This document shows positions 7,453-16,742 of a stretch of 64,000 nt of DNA, one piece after another (the first letter of the stretch is position 1; each line of letters begins with the position of its first letter). A program made the translations under genes and the position numbers. This DNA is from Pseudomonas hygromyciniae (lineage in GTDB: Bacteria; Pseudomonadota; Gammaproteobacteria; Pseudomonadales; Pseudomonadaceae). The notes below the pieces were generated by a model, which saw only the letters and a list, made by a program, of their open reading frames with translations, did not search any database and had not been told where the DNA came from. The DNA lies in assembly GCF_016925675.1 (NCBI RefSeq), contig NZ_CP070506.1, forward strand, positions 4,772,501 to 4,836,500, given 5' to 3'.

Positions 7453-9873
7453 ATGAGCGACCAGCAAGAATTCCCCGATATCGACCTCAACGACTACGCC
7501 GACCCCGAAAACGCCGAAACTGCGTCGTCCAACACCGGCCTGGCCCTGCCTGGGCAGAACCTGCCGGACAAGGTCTATATCATCCCGATCCACAACCGCC
7601 CGTTCTTCCCGGCGCAAGTGTTGCCGGTGATCGTCAATGAAGAGCCCTGGGCCGAGACCCTGGAGCTGGTGAGCAAATCCGACCATCACTCCCTGGCCCT
7701 GTTCTTCATGGACACCCCGCCCGAAGACCCACGGCATTTCGACACCTCCGCCCTGCCGCTGTACGGCACCCTGGTCAAGGTGCATCACGCCAGCCGCGAG
7801 AACGGCAAGCTGCAATTTGTCGCCCAGGGCCTGACCCGTGTGCGCATCAAGACCTGGCTCAAGCACCACCGCCCACCGTACCTGGTGGAAGTCGAATACC
7901 CGCACCAGCCCAGCGAGCCGACCGATGAGGTCAAGGCCTACGGCATGGCGCTGATCAATGCGATCAAGGAACTGCTGCCGCTCAACCCGCTGTACAGCGA
8001 AGAGTTGAAGAACTACCTCAACCGCTTCAGCCCCAACGATCCGTCGCCCCTGACTGACTTCGCCGCCGCGCTGACTTCGGCCACCGGTAACGAGTTGCAG
8101 GAAGTGCTGGACTGCGTGCCGATGCTCAAGCGCATGGAAAAAGTGCTGCCGATGCTGCGCAAAGAGGTTGAAGTCGCGCGCCTGCAAAAGGAAATTTCCG
8201 CCGAGGTAAACCGCAAGATCGGCGAGCACCAGCGCGAGTTCTTCCTCAAGGAACAGCTCAAGGTGATCCAGCAGGAGCTGGGGCTGACCAAGGACGATCG
8301 CAGCGCTGACGTCGAGCAGTTCGAGCAACGCCTGGAAGGCAAGGTGTTGCCGGCCCAGGCGCAGAAACGCATCGATGAAGAACTCAACAAGCTGTCGATC
8401 CTCGAGACCGGCTCGCCGGAATACGCGGTGACGCGTAACTACCTGGACTGGGCCACCTCGGTGCCGTGGGGCGTGTATGGCGAGGACAAACTCGACCTCA
8501 AGCACGCGCGCAAAGTCCTGGATAAACACCATGCGGGCCTGGATGACATCAAGAGCCGCATCCTCGAGTTCCTCGCCGTCGGTGCCTATAAAGGCGAAGT
8601 CGCCGGTTCCATCGTGCTGCTGGTGGGCCCGCCGGGCGTGGGCAAGACCAGCGTCGGCAAATCCATTGCCGAGTCCCTGGGGCGGCCGTTCTACCGCTTC
8701 AGCGTCGGCGGCATGCGCGACGAGGCCGAGATCAAGGGCCATCGCCGCACCTACATCGGTGCCCTGCCGGGCAAGCTGGTGCAGGCGCTCAAGGATGTCG
8801 AAGTGATGAACCCGGTGATCATGCTCGACGAGATCGACAAGATGGGCCAGAGCTTCCAGGGCGACCCGGCGTCGGCGTTGCTGGAAACCCTCGATCCGGA
8901 ACAGAACGTCGAATTCCTCGACCACTACCTGGATCTGCGCCTGGACTTGTCCAAAGTGCTGTTCGTGTGTACCGCCAACACCCTGGATTCGATCCCGGGC
9001 CCGTTGCTGGACCGCATGGAAGTGATTCGCCTGTCGGGCTATATCACCGAAGAAAAAGTCGCCATCGCCAAGCGTCACCTGTGGCCAAAACAACTGGAAA
9101 AGGCCGGCGTGGCCAAGACCAGCCTGAGCATCACCGACGGCGCCCTGCGTGCCCTGATCGACGGCTATGCCCGCGAAGCCGGGGTGCGTCAGTTGGAGAA
9201 ACAACTGGGCAAACTGGTGCGCAAGGCGGTGGTCAAGCTGCTGGATGAGCCGGATTCGGTAATCAAGATCGGCAACAAGGACCTGGAAAGCTCCCTGGGC
9301 ATTCCAGTGTTCCGCAATGAGCAAGTGCTGTCCGGTACCGGTGTGATCACCGGACTGGCCTGGACCAGCATGGGCGGCGCGACCTTGCCGATCGAGGCGA
9401 CGCGCATCCACACGCTCAACCGTGGCTTCAAGCTCACCGGGCAGTTGGGTGAGGTGATGAAGGAATCCGCCGAAATCGCCTACAGCTACATCAGCTCCAA
9501 CCTGAAGTCGTTTGGCGGTGATCCGAAGTTCTTCGACGAAGCCTTCGTGCACCTGCACGTACCGGAAGGCGCCACGCCCAAAGACGGCCCGAGTGCCGGG
9601 GTGACCATGGCCAGTGCGTTGCTGTCGCTGGCACGTAACCAGCCGCCGAAAAAAGGCGTGGCCATGACTGGCGAACTGACCCTGACCGGGCATGTACTGC
9701 CGATTGGCGGCGTGCGTGAGAAGGTGATTGCGGCGCGGCGCCAGAAGATTCACGAGTTGATCCTGCCAGAGCCGAACCGTGGCAGCTTCGAGGAGTTGCC
9801 GGACTATCTGAAAGAGGGCATGACGGTGCACTTTGCCAAGCGGTTTGCGGATGTGGCGAAAGTGTTGTTCTGA
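7453..9873 (+). CDS. asrA: ATP-dependent Lon-family serine protease (AsrA type)
   Basis: This 806-residue Lon-type AAA+ protease has an N-terminal Lon substrate-binding domain (from about residue 35, VYIIPIHNRPFFPAQVLP), a coiled-coil region near 240-290, Walker A GPPGVGKTSVGKS near 392, Walker B VIMLDEIDKM, and a C-terminal protease domain with the Ser-Lys dyad (DGPSAGVTM near 714 and REKVIAARR near 757). It differs from housekeeping Lon in its acidic N-terminus and matches the second Pseudomonas Lon, AsrA, which is linked to the heat-shock response and aminoglycoside tolerance. A near-consensus sigma-32 promoter lies just upstream, which fits that role. A chagasin-like inhibitor gene follows, as in P. 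aeruginosa. Confidence 0.85.
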   Translation: MSDQQEFPDIDLNDYADPENAETASSNTGLALPGQNLPDKVYIIPIHNRPFFPAQVLPVIVNEEPWAETLELVSKSDHHSLALFFMDTPPEDPRHFDTSALPLYGTLVKVHHASRENGKLQFVAQGLTRVRIKTWLKHHRPPYLVEVEYPHQPSEPTDEVKAYGMALINAIKELLPLNPLYSEELKNYLNRFSPNDPSPLTDFAAALTSATGNELQEVLDCVPMLKRMEKVLPMLRKEVEVARLQKEISAEVNRKIGEHQREFFLKEQLKVIQQELGLTKDDRSADVEQFEQRLEGKVLPAQAQKRIDEELNKLSILETGSPEYAVTRNYLDWATSVPWGVYGEDKLDLKHARKVLDKHHAGLDDIKSRILEFLAVGAYKGEVAGSIVLLVGPPGVGKTSVGKSIAESLGRPFYRFSVGGMRDEAEIKGHRRTYIGALPGKLVQALKDVEVMNPVIMLDEIDKMGQSFQGDPASALLETLDPEQNVEFLDHYLDLRLDLSKVLFVCTANTLDSIPGPLLDRMEVIRLSGYITEEKVAIAKRHLWPKQLEKAGVAKTSLSITDGALRALIDGYAREAGVRQLEKQLGKLVRKAVVKLLDEPDSVIKIGNKDLESSLGIPVFRNEQVLSGTGVITGLAWTSMGGATLPIEATRIHTLNRGFKLTGQLGEVMKESAEIAYSYISSNLKSFGGDPKFFDEAFVHLHVPEGATPKDGPSAGVTMASALLSLARNQPPKKGVAMTGELTLTGHVLPIGGVREKVIAARRQKIHELILPEPNRGSFEELPDYLKEGMTVHFAKRFADVAKVLF

Positions 9874-9891
9874 TAGAAATATAGCGCCTGC

Positions 9892-9973
9892 ACTGGCCTC
9901 ATCGCGGGCAAGCCCGCTCCTACAGGGTACGCATTCCAACTGTAGGAGCGGGCTTGCCCGCGATAGGGCCAGC
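9892..9973. repeat. REP pair, arms in the opposite order
   Basis: CTGGCC, then ATCGCGGGCAAGCCCGCTCC and CTACAG, is mirrored by CTGTAGGAGCGGGCTTGCCC and GCGAT..GGCCAG. The TGTAGGAG ends face the centre here, unlike most copies in the window, where they face outward. Confidence 0.88.
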
Positions 9974-10056
9974 ACGGCCAACATAAATCTCCTGCTGTAA
10001 CACCTTGTCTCATCTTCGGTTATGCTCGCCCTTCGTCGCCAATAAACGGAGCCTTC

Positions 10057-10449
10057 ATGACCGCTGCCCGCCTGCTTCTTGCGCTAAACCTCGCCCTCCT
10101 CGCGGCTTGCGCCAGTGCACCTAAGCAAAACGTCACCGTCGAAAAACAGAGCGCCTGCCCGCTCAAGCTCAAGGCCGGGCAAAACCTGACCCTGACCTTA
10201 CCGAGCAACCCCACCACCGGTTATCGCTGGGCGATCCAGGATTCGGCCGGCGGCGTGCTGCGCAGCCTCGGCCCCGAGGTCTACAGCAATCCCGAGGATG
10301 CCGGTGTGGTCGGTGCCGCGGGGCAATCGACCTGGCGCTTCCAGGCCTTTACCGCCGGTAGCGGCCGCCTGCGCCTGACCTCCCAACAACCCTGGGCCCC
10401 GGAAGTGAATCCGGTGGATACCTTTGACTGCGCCATTACGGTGAACTGA
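10057..10449 (+). CDS. icp: Chagasin-like (I42 family) protease inhibitor lipoprotein
   Basis: This 130-residue protein has a lipoprotein signal (MTAARLLLALNLALLAAC, lipobox LAAC) and one inhibitor domain. It carries the family-defining loop motif NPTTGYRW near residues 50-57. The second loop is less clear (the GAAGQSTWRFQAFTAGSG region) and the third is QPWAPE. I42 inhibitors block papain-like cysteine proteases. The bacterial target is not known. The gene follows asrA, as I recall for P. aeruginosa, and its stop is one base short of the next ATG, so the two small genes are probably co-transcribed. Confidence 0.8.
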   Translation: MTAARLLLALNLALLAACASAPKQNVTVEKQSACPLKLKAGQNLTLTLPSNPTTGYRWAIQDSAGGVLRSLGPEVYSNPEDAGVVGAAGQSTWRFQAFTAGSGRLRLTSQQPWAPEVNPVDTFDCAITVN

Positions 10450-10450
10450 T

Positions 10451-11107
10451 ATGCCATGGATGATTCTTGCGTTGATGGGTGCGGGTACCTTTATCTACGG
10501 TTTGAGCACGCACGCCACGTTACTTTGCCTGCTGGTCAAGCCGCTGCCGGTGCTGGCGATGTTGGGATGGCTGCATGACGCGCCGCCCAGCGACTATCGA
10601 CGCTGGATCAGCCTGGGGTTGATCTTCTCCCTGGTCGGCGATGTGTTGCTGGCCTGGCCGGGCGATCTGTTTATCTTTGGCCTGGGCGCGTTTTTGTTCG
10701 CGCACCTGGCGTACCTCAAGGCCTACTTCAGCGACTGCCGCCGCCCAGCGCTGTTGCCGTTGGCCTTGGCGCTGGGGGTTGGGGCGATCTTGTTGAGCAT
10801 CCTGATTTCCCACGGTCTGGGCGACTTGCTGATTCCGGTGGTGGTGTATGCGCTGGTGATCAGCGCCATGCTCTGGCGTGCACTGGCTCGCCTGGGCAGC
10901 GATGTGCCCAAGCGCTCGGCGCAGTTGGCGGCCATTGGCGCGGCGCTGTTTGTGTTTTCCGACACACTGATCGGCATCAATCGCTTTGTGCTGACCTTCG
11001 ATGCCGCGCCGTATCTGTTGATCATTACGTATTGGTTGGGCCAGTGGGGTATCACCGCGTCGGCGTTCCATCAGACAACCCGCGCATCCAAGGAGCAAGT
11101 TGGCTAA
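10451..11107 (+). CDS. Lysoplasmalogenase / YhhN (TMEM86) family membrane protein
   Basis: These 218 residues form about seven or eight hydrophobic helices. They include the family pattern GLIFSLVGDVLLAWPGDLFIFGLGAFLFAH, given here in parts: GLIFSLVGD, then LLAWPG, then FxxGLGxFLFAHLxY. FSDTLIGINRF near residue 172 matches the second conserved Asp region of the YhhN family. Members hydrolyse the vinyl-ether bond of lysoplasmalogens. A bacterial substrate is not established, so the function is inferred. The gene follows the inhibitor gene by one base and precedes cmoA by 36 bases. Confidence 0.75.
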   Translation: MPWMILALMGAGTFIYGLSTHATLLCLLVKPLPVLAMLGWLHDAPPSDYRRWISLGLIFSLVGDVLLAWPGDLFIFGLGAFLFAHLAYLKAYFSDCRRPALLPLALALGVGAILLSILISHGLGDLLIPVVVYALVISAMLWRALARLGSDVPKRSAQLAAIGAALFVFSDTLIGINRFVLTFDAAPYLLIITYWLGQWGITASAFHQTTRASKEQVG

Positions 11108-11143
11108 AATGCCGGCCTTTTCCCCTTCGTCGCCGGAACAGCC

Positions 11144-11887
11144 GTGAGCAAAGAACCCGATCGCCTATTCGCCCAGCCCTTGCCCCAGGTGCCGGACTTC
11201 GCCTTTAACGAGGACGTGGTGCGGGTGTTCCCGGACATGATCAAGCGCTCGGTGCCGGGCTACCCGACCATTGTCGAGAACCTCGGTGTGCTCGCCGCGC
11301 AGTTTGCCCAGCCCAATAGCGTGCTGTATGACCTGGGCTCGTCCCTCGGCGCGGTGACCCAGGCCCTGCGCCGCCACGTGCGCACCGACGGTTGCCGGGT
11401 GATCGCTGTGGATAACTCGGCGGCGATGGTCGAGCGCTGCCGCGAATACCTTAACGGCCAGGACTCCATGTTCCAGGAGCTGCTGCCGGTAGAGGTGATC
11501 GACGGCGATATTCTCGCCCTGCAGTTCCAGCCGGCCTCGGTGGTGGCGCTGAACTTCACCCTGCAATTTATCGCCCCCGAGGAGCGCCTGGCGCTGCTTG
11601 GGCGGATCCGCCAGGCGCTGCTGCCCGGTGGCGCGCTGATTCTCTCGGAAAAACTGCGCTTCAATGATCCCCAAGAACATGCACTGCTCACCGACCTGCA
11701 TGTGGCGTTCAAGCGCGCCAACGGCTACAGCGAACTGGAAATCGCCCAGAAGCGCAGCGCCATCGAAAATGTCATGAAGCCCGACAGCCTCGAAGAACAC
11801 CGCGAACGCCTGTTGGCGGCCGGGTTCTCGAAAGTCGTGCCGTGGTTCCAGTGTCTTAACTTTGCCTCGTTGATTGCCTTGCCATGA
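11144..11887 (+). CDS. cmoA: Carboxy-S-adenosyl-L-methionine synthase
   Basis: This 247-residue SAM-fold enzyme makes carboxy-SAM from SAM and prephenate, the donor that CmoB uses to build cmo5U34 in tRNA wobble positions. Motifs include [12 protein letters not shown] (written [10 protein letters not shown] in this copy), the Asp of [12 protein letters not shown], and the NFTLQFI..ERLALL segment. The start is GTG at 11144, which gives the usual N-terminus [10 protein letters not shown]. Upstream spacing is poor in purines. The last bases overlap the cmoB ATG (ATGA), so translation is probably coupled. Confidence 0.93.
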   Translation: MSKEPDRLFAQPLPQVPDFAFNEDVVRVFPDMIKRSVPGYPTIVENLGVLAAQFAQPNSVLYDLGSSLGAVTQALRRHVRTDGCRVIAVDNSAAMVERCREYLNGQDSMFQELLPVEVIDGDILALQFQPASVVALNFTLQFIAPEERLALLGRIRQALLPGGALILSEKLRFNDPQEHALLTDLHVAFKRANGYSELEIAQKRSAIENVMKPDSLEEHRERLLAAGFSKVVPWFQCLNFASLIALP

Positions 11888-12840
11888 TTGATCTGTCTCC
11901 CCTCGCCCGCCATCTGGTCGGCACTCCCCTGGCCGTCTGGGCCCAAGGCCTGCAAGCACAACTCGATGCAAAAATGGAAAAGGGCCATGGCGACCTGGCG
12001 CGCTGGCAAAGCGCACTGGATGCCCTGCCCAAGATCCTGCCCAGCAAAATCGATCTGCTGAACGGCCTGATCCTCGACACCGATTGCGATGACGCCACCC
12101 GCACACAGATGCATGCCGCGCTGATGGGCCTGAGCCCGTGGCGCAAAGGGCCGTTCGACCTGTTCGGGGTGCATGTGGACACCGAATGGCGCTCGGACTG
12201 GAAATGGTCGCGGGTCGCGCCGCACCTGAACCTTACCGGCAAGCGCATCCTCGATGTGGGCTGTGGCAACGGCTACTACATGTGGCGCATGCTCGGCGCC
12301 GGTGCCGACAGCGTGATTGGCGTGGACCCGAACTGGCTGTTCTTCTGCCAGTTCCAGGCGGTGCAGCGCTACCTGTCGGCTCCCAACGCCTGGCACCTGC
12401 CGTTCCCGTTCGAAGACCTGCCGCCGAACATGGAAGGTTTCGACACCGTGTTCTCCATGGGCGTGTTCTACCACCGCCGCTCGCCGATCGAGCACTTGAT
12501 GGCACTCAAGGATTGCCTGGTCAAGGGCGGCGAACTGGTGCTGGAGACCTTGGTGATCGAGGGTGATCAACAGCAGGTGCTGGTGCCGGAAGACCGTTAC
12601 GCACAGATGCGCAATGTGTGGTTCCTGCCTTCGGTGCCGGCGTTGATGCTGTGGCTGCGGCGTGCCGGGTTCAGTGAGGTGCGTTGCGTGGATGTCAGCG
12701 TGACCACGGTCGAGGAACAACGCGGGACCGAGTGGATGAAGTATCAATCCCTGAGTGACTTCCTCGACCCTGAGGATCACAGCAAGACGATTGAAGGGCT
12801 GCCGGCGCCGATGCGGGCGGTGATTATCGCCAAGAAATAA
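11884..12840 (+). CDS. cmoB: tRNA U34 carboxymethyltransferase
   Basis: This 318-residue partner of CmoA transfers a carboxymethyl group from carboxy-SAM to 5-hydroxyuridine at tRNA position 34. The SAM/Cx-SAM motif is [15 protein letters not shown] near residue 122. [16 protein letters not shown] and [13 protein letters not shown] are conserved CmoB segments. Its length matches the family (about 320). It overlaps cmoA by four bases, forming a two-gene unit. Confidence 0.95.
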   Translation: MIDLSPLARHLVGTPLAVWAQGLQAQLDAKMEKGHGDLARWQSALDALPKILPSKIDLLNGLILDTDCDDATRTQMHAALMGLSPWRKGPFDLFGVHVDTEWRSDWKWSRVAPHLNLTGKRILDVGCGNGYYMWRMLGAGADSVIGVDPNWLFFCQFQAVQRYLSAPNAWHLPFPFEDLPPNMEGFDTVFSMGVFYHRRSPIEHLMALKDCLVKGGELVLETLVIEGDQQQVLVPEDRYAQMRNVWFLPSVPALMLWLRRAGFSEVRCVDVSVTTVEEQRGTEWMKYQSLSDFLDPEDHSKTIEGLPAPMRAVIIAKK

Positions 12841-12874
12841 CCCTCAATCTCGCTGAAAAAATGAAGATCAAACA

Positions 12875-12964
12875 TGTGGGAGCGGGCTTGCTCGCGAAGG
12901 CGGTGTGTCAGTCAATTGATTCGTTGGCTGATACACCGCCTTCGCGAGCAAGCCCGCTCCCACA
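12875..12964. repeat. REPIN-type inverted repeat pair
   Basis: The arms TGTGGGAGCGGGCTTGCTCG and the complement surround an inner AGGCGGTGT..ACACCGCCT stem. The element fills the gap between convergent cmoB and tadA and may act as the only transcript end for both. Confidence 0.92.
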
Positions 12965-12994
12965 CTTGATTGGGTCTCACATTGAGGTCAGGTG

Positions 12995-13495
12995 TTAGTC
13001 GAGCGTGGGTTTAGCCCGGCGCGCCTTGAAGAACTCACTCAACACCGCCCCGCACTCCTCGGCCAGCACCCCGCCTTCATACATCACCCGATGATTCAAA
13101 AAACCCTGGGTAAAGAACTGCCCCTGGCTCTGCACAATCCCTGCCTTGGGCTCCAGCGCGCCGTACACCACCCGGGCGATGCGCGAATGCACGATCAAAC
13201 CTGCGCACATGCTGCACGGCTCCAGGGTCACATACAGGGTGCTGCCCGGCAGGCGATAGTTGCTGACGGCCTGGGCGGCCGCGCGGATGGCGACCATCTC
13301 GGCGTGGGCGCTCGGGTCGCTGCCGCTGATCGGGCAATTGAAGCCGCGCCCGATGATTTCACCGTCCTGCACCAGCACCGCGCCCACCGGGACTTCACCC
13401 AGTGCCGCGCCTTGGGCGGCGAGGGCCAGGGCTTCGCGCATAAAGTCCTGGTCGCGGCTGCGGTCGATGATCGCCGTCGGGCGGATCTGGCGCAT
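12995..13495 (-). CDS. tadA: tRNA-specific adenosine-34 deaminase
   Basis: This 166-residue zinc deaminase converts A34 to inosine in tRNA-Arg(ACG). It has the catalytic HAE motif (SAHAEMVAI) and the zinc-binding LEPCSMCAG. ATG at 13495 was chosen because it overlaps the cumA stop by one base (TGATG) and removes an N-terminus that is only the other frame of cumA. The pair corresponds to cumA-cumB as described in Mn-oxidising P. putida, where the downstream gene was noted as deaminase-like; that is from memory. TadA is essential in E. coli, so this gene probably depends on the cumA promoter. Confidence 0.93.
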   Translation of the reverse strand: MRQIRPTAIIDRSRDQDFMREALALAAQGAALGEVPVGAVLVQDGEIIGRGFNCPISGSDPSAHAEMVAIRAAAQAVSNYRLPGSTLYVTLEPCSMCAGLIVHSRIARVVYGALEPKAGIVQSQGQFFTQGFLNHRVMYEGGVLAEECGAVLSEFFKARRAKPTLD

Positions 13496-14874
13496 CACGC
13501 CACCTCGATGGCGGCCATCAGGCCGGTTTCCATATGGTCGATCACATGGCAATGAAACATCCACACCCCGGGGTTATCCGCCACCAACGCTACGCGGGCA
13601 CGCTCGTTCTTGCCCAGCAGGTAAGTGTCGGTGAAATACGGCGTGACCTTGTGACGGTTCGAGGCGATCACCTTGAAACTCATGCCGTGCAAGTGGATCG
13701 GGTGCTGGTACTGGGTCATGTTTTTCAATTCAAAAATATAGCTCTTGCCCAATTCGAGCTTGGCAATCGGCCGGTCAGCGCAGGTCTTGTCGGTTATGTC
13801 CCAGGCCTGGCCGTTGATTTGCCACAGGCTCGGCGGCCTGTTCTCGACATTGACCGAGACCGAACCGACCCATTCGAAATTGAAGTTGAGCTTCTCGGCA
13901 TTGGCCAGGTCTGGCTCGGCAATCGGGTTGGCCGGCAAGGCTGGCGGCCACTCGCCGGGCGCATCGGTGTTGGCCACTGAGCGGAAGGTGCCCAGGCGCA
14001 CTGGGCCATTGCGGATCGACAGCTCTTCGCCGGCCGGCGGGGCCTTGATCGCCAGGCAAATACGCATGCCAGGGCCCAGCCAGTACTCCTTGCCCAGGGG
14101 CCGTGGCTCGATGGGATTGCCGTCCAGGGCGTAGATCTGCGCCTCGGCGTTGGGGATATTCAGGCGATAGGTCAGGGTGTTGTCGAGGTTGAGCAGGCGC
14201 ACCCGGGTGATTTGCCCGGCCGGCAGGTCAATGACTGCCTGAGGCACACCATTGATGGTCGACAGGCGTCCAGCGGTACCGCCACGCGCTGCTTCGCGGG
14301 GGATGCTGAACTCAACAAACTCACCCTGTTCGTCGATATGCCAATTTTTCAGGCTCAGGGTGCGCTCATGCTTGAAACCGGTGGGCTCGCGCTCTTCGAC
14401 AATCAACGGGCCGACCAGGCCACGGCCCAGCTCTTCGCTGCTGCTCACATGGGGGTGATACCAGTAGCTGCCGGCATCCGGCACGCGGAACTGGTAGTCG
14501 AAATACTCGCCGGGCAATACCGGCAATTGCGAGACGTAGGGCACGCCGTCCATTTCCAGGGGCAGGCGGATACCGTGCCAGTGAATGGTGGTGGCGACCG
14601 GCAGGTGGTTGATAAACCGTACCCGCAGCCATTCGCCCTGGCGTACGCGCAACTCTGTACCCGGCGCCGACGGGCCGAACGCCCAGGCCTGGGTTGTGTG
14701 CCCCGGTACCAGTTCCACGTCCAGCGGCGCGGCGATCAGTTCGTAATCGCGCCCGGCACTGGCGTCCGCAACTTTCCCCAGCCAGTAGCGATAGGCGCCA
14801 CCGGCACCCACGCCCACCACTGCCAGGCCGGCGAGGCCACCTAGGATTTGTCGACGGGAAAAGGATCGGGACAC
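13495..14874 (-). CDS. cumA: Multicopper oxidase, CumA type, Tat-exported
   Basis: This 459-residue periplasmic three-cupredoxin oxidase has a twin-arginine signal SRSFSRRQILGGLAGLA. All four copper motifs are visible: TIHWHGIRLP, YWYHPHVSS, HPIHLHGMSF and WMFHCHVIDHMETGLM. The last Met is an axial type-1 copper ligand. The start is GTG at 14874, because GTGAGG lies about 6 bases before it and the Tat motif follows directly. The size matches CumA (about 50 kDa). CumA was first tied to Mn(II) oxidation, though later work credits other enzymes. The gene is co-transcribed with tadA. Confidence 0.85.
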   Translation of the reverse strand: MSRSFSRRQILGGLAGLAVVGVGAGGAYRYWLGKVADASAGRDYELIAAPLDVELVPGHTTQAWAFGPSAPGTELRVRQGEWLRVRFINHLPVATTIHWHGIRLPLEMDGVPYVSQLPVLPGEYFDYQFRVPDAGSYWYHPHVSSSEELGRGLVGPLIVEEREPTGFKHERTLSLKNWHIDEQGEFVEFSIPREAARGGTAGRLSTINGVPQAVIDLPAGQITRVRLLNLDNTLTYRLNIPNAEAQIYALDGNPIEPRPLGKEYWLGPGMRICLAIKAPPAGEELSIRNGPVRLGTFRSVANTDAPGEWPPALPANPIAEPDLANAEKLNFNFEWVGSVSVNVENRPPSLWQINGQAWDITDKTCADRPIAKLELGKSYIFELKNMTQYQHPIHLHGMSFKVIASNRHKVTPYFTDTYLLGKNERARVALVADNPGVWMFHCHVIDHMETGLMAAIEVA

Positions 14875-14971
14875 AACAACCTCACGTATCTGCGCGGGCG
14901 CAAGGCCCGCAAAGGGCAAATACGATACACCCCCACAGGCTAAACAGTAAGGCTTCGCATTGCCGCATGAC

Positions 14972-15076
14972 ACCTGTAGGAGCGAGCTTGCTCGCGAAGG
15001 TCGTTAACGATGACGCGGGGAGCCTGGCCCCCCGCGCTGTTCTCAGGTTTTTCGCGAGCAAGCTCGCTCCTACAGG
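14972..15076. repeat. REP pair with GAGC-type arms
   Basis: The arms CCTGTAGGAGCGAGCTTGCT and CGCGAA and their complement flank a 50-base centre containing GCGGGG..CCCCGC. It lies upstream of cumA and downstream of pdxJ, both on the minus strand. Confidence 0.88.
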
Positions 15077-15087
15077 TTGATCGACGG

Positions 15088-15831
15088 TCAGGGCTTGGCG
15101 GCGGCCAGGATCAGCGCTTTCATCTCGGCAACTGCGCCTTTGAAGCCGACAAACAGCGCATGGGCGACCAGCGCGTGGCCGATGTTCAGTTCGTTGATGC
15201 CCTTGATCGCCGCCACGGCTTCAACGTTGTGGTAGTGCAGGCCATGGCCGGCATTGACGATCAAGCCTTCACGCAGGCCGCAGGCCACGCCGTCAATGAT
15301 GCGTTGCAGTTCGTCGGCGACTTCGGTCGGGGTGGTGGCATCGGCGTAGCGGCCAGTGTGCAGTTCGATCGCTGGGGCACCCACGCGGCGCGAGGCTTCG
15401 ATCTGCCGTTCGTCGGCATCAATAAACAGCGAGACTTCGCTGCCGATCTGCGACAGGCGTTCGACCGCTGCTTTAATCCGCGCTTCCTGGCCTGCCACGT
15501 CCAGGCCGCCTTCGGTGGTCAGTTCCTGGCGGGTTTCCGGGACCAGGCAGATGTGCGCCGGGCGGATGCGCTCGGCGAAGGCCATCATTTCTTCGGTGAT
15601 GCCCATCTCGAAGTTCATGCGGGTCTGCAGCACGTCCTTGAGCACCAGCACGTCGCGCTCCTGGATGTGCCGGCGGTCTTCGCGCAGGTGCACGGTGATC
15701 CCGTCGGCGCCTGCTTCTTCGGCGTCCAGCGCGGCCTTGACCGGATCAGGGTAACGGGTGCCCCGGGCCTGGCGCAGGGTGGCGACGTGGTCGATGTTGA
15801 CGCCAAGAAGAATGCGATTGCTGGTGGTCAC
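15088..15831 (-). CDS. pdxJ: Pyridoxine 5'-phosphate synthase
   Basis: This 247-residue TIM-barrel enzyme condenses 1-deoxyxylulose 5-phosphate with 3-amino-2-oxopropyl phosphate to form vitamin B6 phosphate. Conserved pieces include [16 protein letters not shown] at the start, [27 protein letters not shown] and [10 protein letters not shown]. The start is GTG at 15831, with GGAG about 9 bases before it. It is the last gene of the lepA-lepB-rnc-era-recO-pdxJ block. Confidence 0.96.
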   Translation of the reverse strand: MTTSNRILLGVNIDHVATLRQARGTRYPDPVKAALDAEEAGADGITVHLREDRRHIQERDVLVLKDVLQTRMNFEMGITEEMMAFAERIRPAHICLVPETRQELTTEGGLDVAGQEARIKAAVERLSQIGSEVSLFIDADERQIEASRRVGAPAIELHTGRYADATTPTEVADELQRIIDGVACGLREGLIVNAGHGLHYHNVEAVAAIKGINELNIGHALVAHALFVGFKGAVAEMKALILAAAKP

Positions 15832-15882
15832 GGAAGCGCTCCTGAAAAGGGAAAGAATCGGCGCACAGCATACACGGGGATG

Positions 15883-16576
15883 TCAGGGCTTTCGAAACAA
15901 CTCGCGACTGACCAGGGGCCGACCGCCCAGATGCACGGCCAGGGCCTGGCGCATCAGGCGCTTGGCGGCAGACAGGGCGCCAGGTGCGCTCCAGTCGGCC
16001 TCAGCCATTGCCAACAACTCAGTGCCCTGGAACAGGCCCGGTTGCAGCAGGTAGACCCGCTCCAGCCCGGCATCCACTTGCAGGCGGTACATGCCGTCGC
16101 TGGCGATCGGTTCGCCGTGCAAGTCATTGCTCAATTCGAAGCCGTAGCCCAGGTCGTCAAGCAGGCGCCATTCGAACGCGCGCAACAGCGGCTCCAGCGG
16201 ACGGCCTTCGGCCAGGGCCAACAAGGTGGCGGCGTAGTGATCGAAGACCGCCGGGTGCGGGTCTTCGGCGGGCAGCAGGCGGATCAGCAGCTCGTTGAGG
16301 TAGAGGCCACTGAACAGCGCCTCGCCATTGAGCCAGGCAGACGTGCCGATGCTTTCCAGGCGCCCGACGTTTTTCAGCTCGCCCTTGCCACGAAACTCCA
16401 CGTCCAGGGCCACGAATGGCCGTGCCAGCGTACCCGCCTTGCCCCGCGCACTGCGCAACACCGCCCGCAGGCGGCCTTGGGGCGTGAGGAAGTCCACCAG
16501 GGCGCTGGTCTCGCGGTAGGCGCGGCTGTGCAGCACGTAGGCGGGTTGGCTGGGGGGGGGGTGGGGATTGGGACAT
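15883..16576 (-). CDS. recO: DNA repair protein RecO; start codon out of frame in this sequence
   Basis: The protein body from [18 protein letters not shown] to the stop is a full RecO, with an N-terminal OB fold and a helical C-terminal domain. It acts in RecFOR loading of RecA. The natural ATG at 16576 (MSQSP) runs into ten consecutive C on the coding strand (16552-16561), which puts it one base out of frame. The span ATG to stop is 694 bases, one more than a multiple of three. Nine C would give [17 protein letters not shown]. In the RecO frame itself, the only upstream start is a TTG inside a REPIN with no ribosome site, and the first internal one is a GTG within AYVLHS. It may be a sequencing error or real slippage. 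Confidence 0.85.
16552..16561. repeat. Run of ten G at the recO N-terminus
   Basis: This mononucleotide run within codons 6-9 of recO decides whether the ATG is in frame. Such runs are prone both to replication slippage and to sequencing error. Confidence 0.9.
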
Positions 16577-16621
16577 TGGGTTCTCGCTGCGGGAACACGG
16601 TCTGGAAAACAACGACTATCC

Positions 16622-16715
16622 AATGTGGGAGCGGGCTTGCTCGCGAATGCGGTGGGCCAGCCAACGCATCCGGTGACTGATCCACTGCATTCGCGAGCAA
16701 GCCCGCTCCCACATT
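16622..16715. repeat. REPIN-type inverted repeat pair between era and recO
   Basis: The arms AATGTGGGAGCGGGCTTGCT and the complement have an inner ATGCGG/CTGCAT stem. It lies inside the minus-strand operon, 46 bases before the recO ATG, so it could lower recO and pdxJ expression relative to era. Confidence 0.92.
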
Positions 16716-16742
16716 TTGTCCTGCTGTGTTACTGGAGACTGA

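Noticed and set aside
16574..16623. TTG at 16623 as an in-frame start for recO.
   Set aside because: It lies at the edge of a REPIN, has no ribosome site and adds a sequence unlike RecO. The ATG at 16576 with a nine-base run is more natural.
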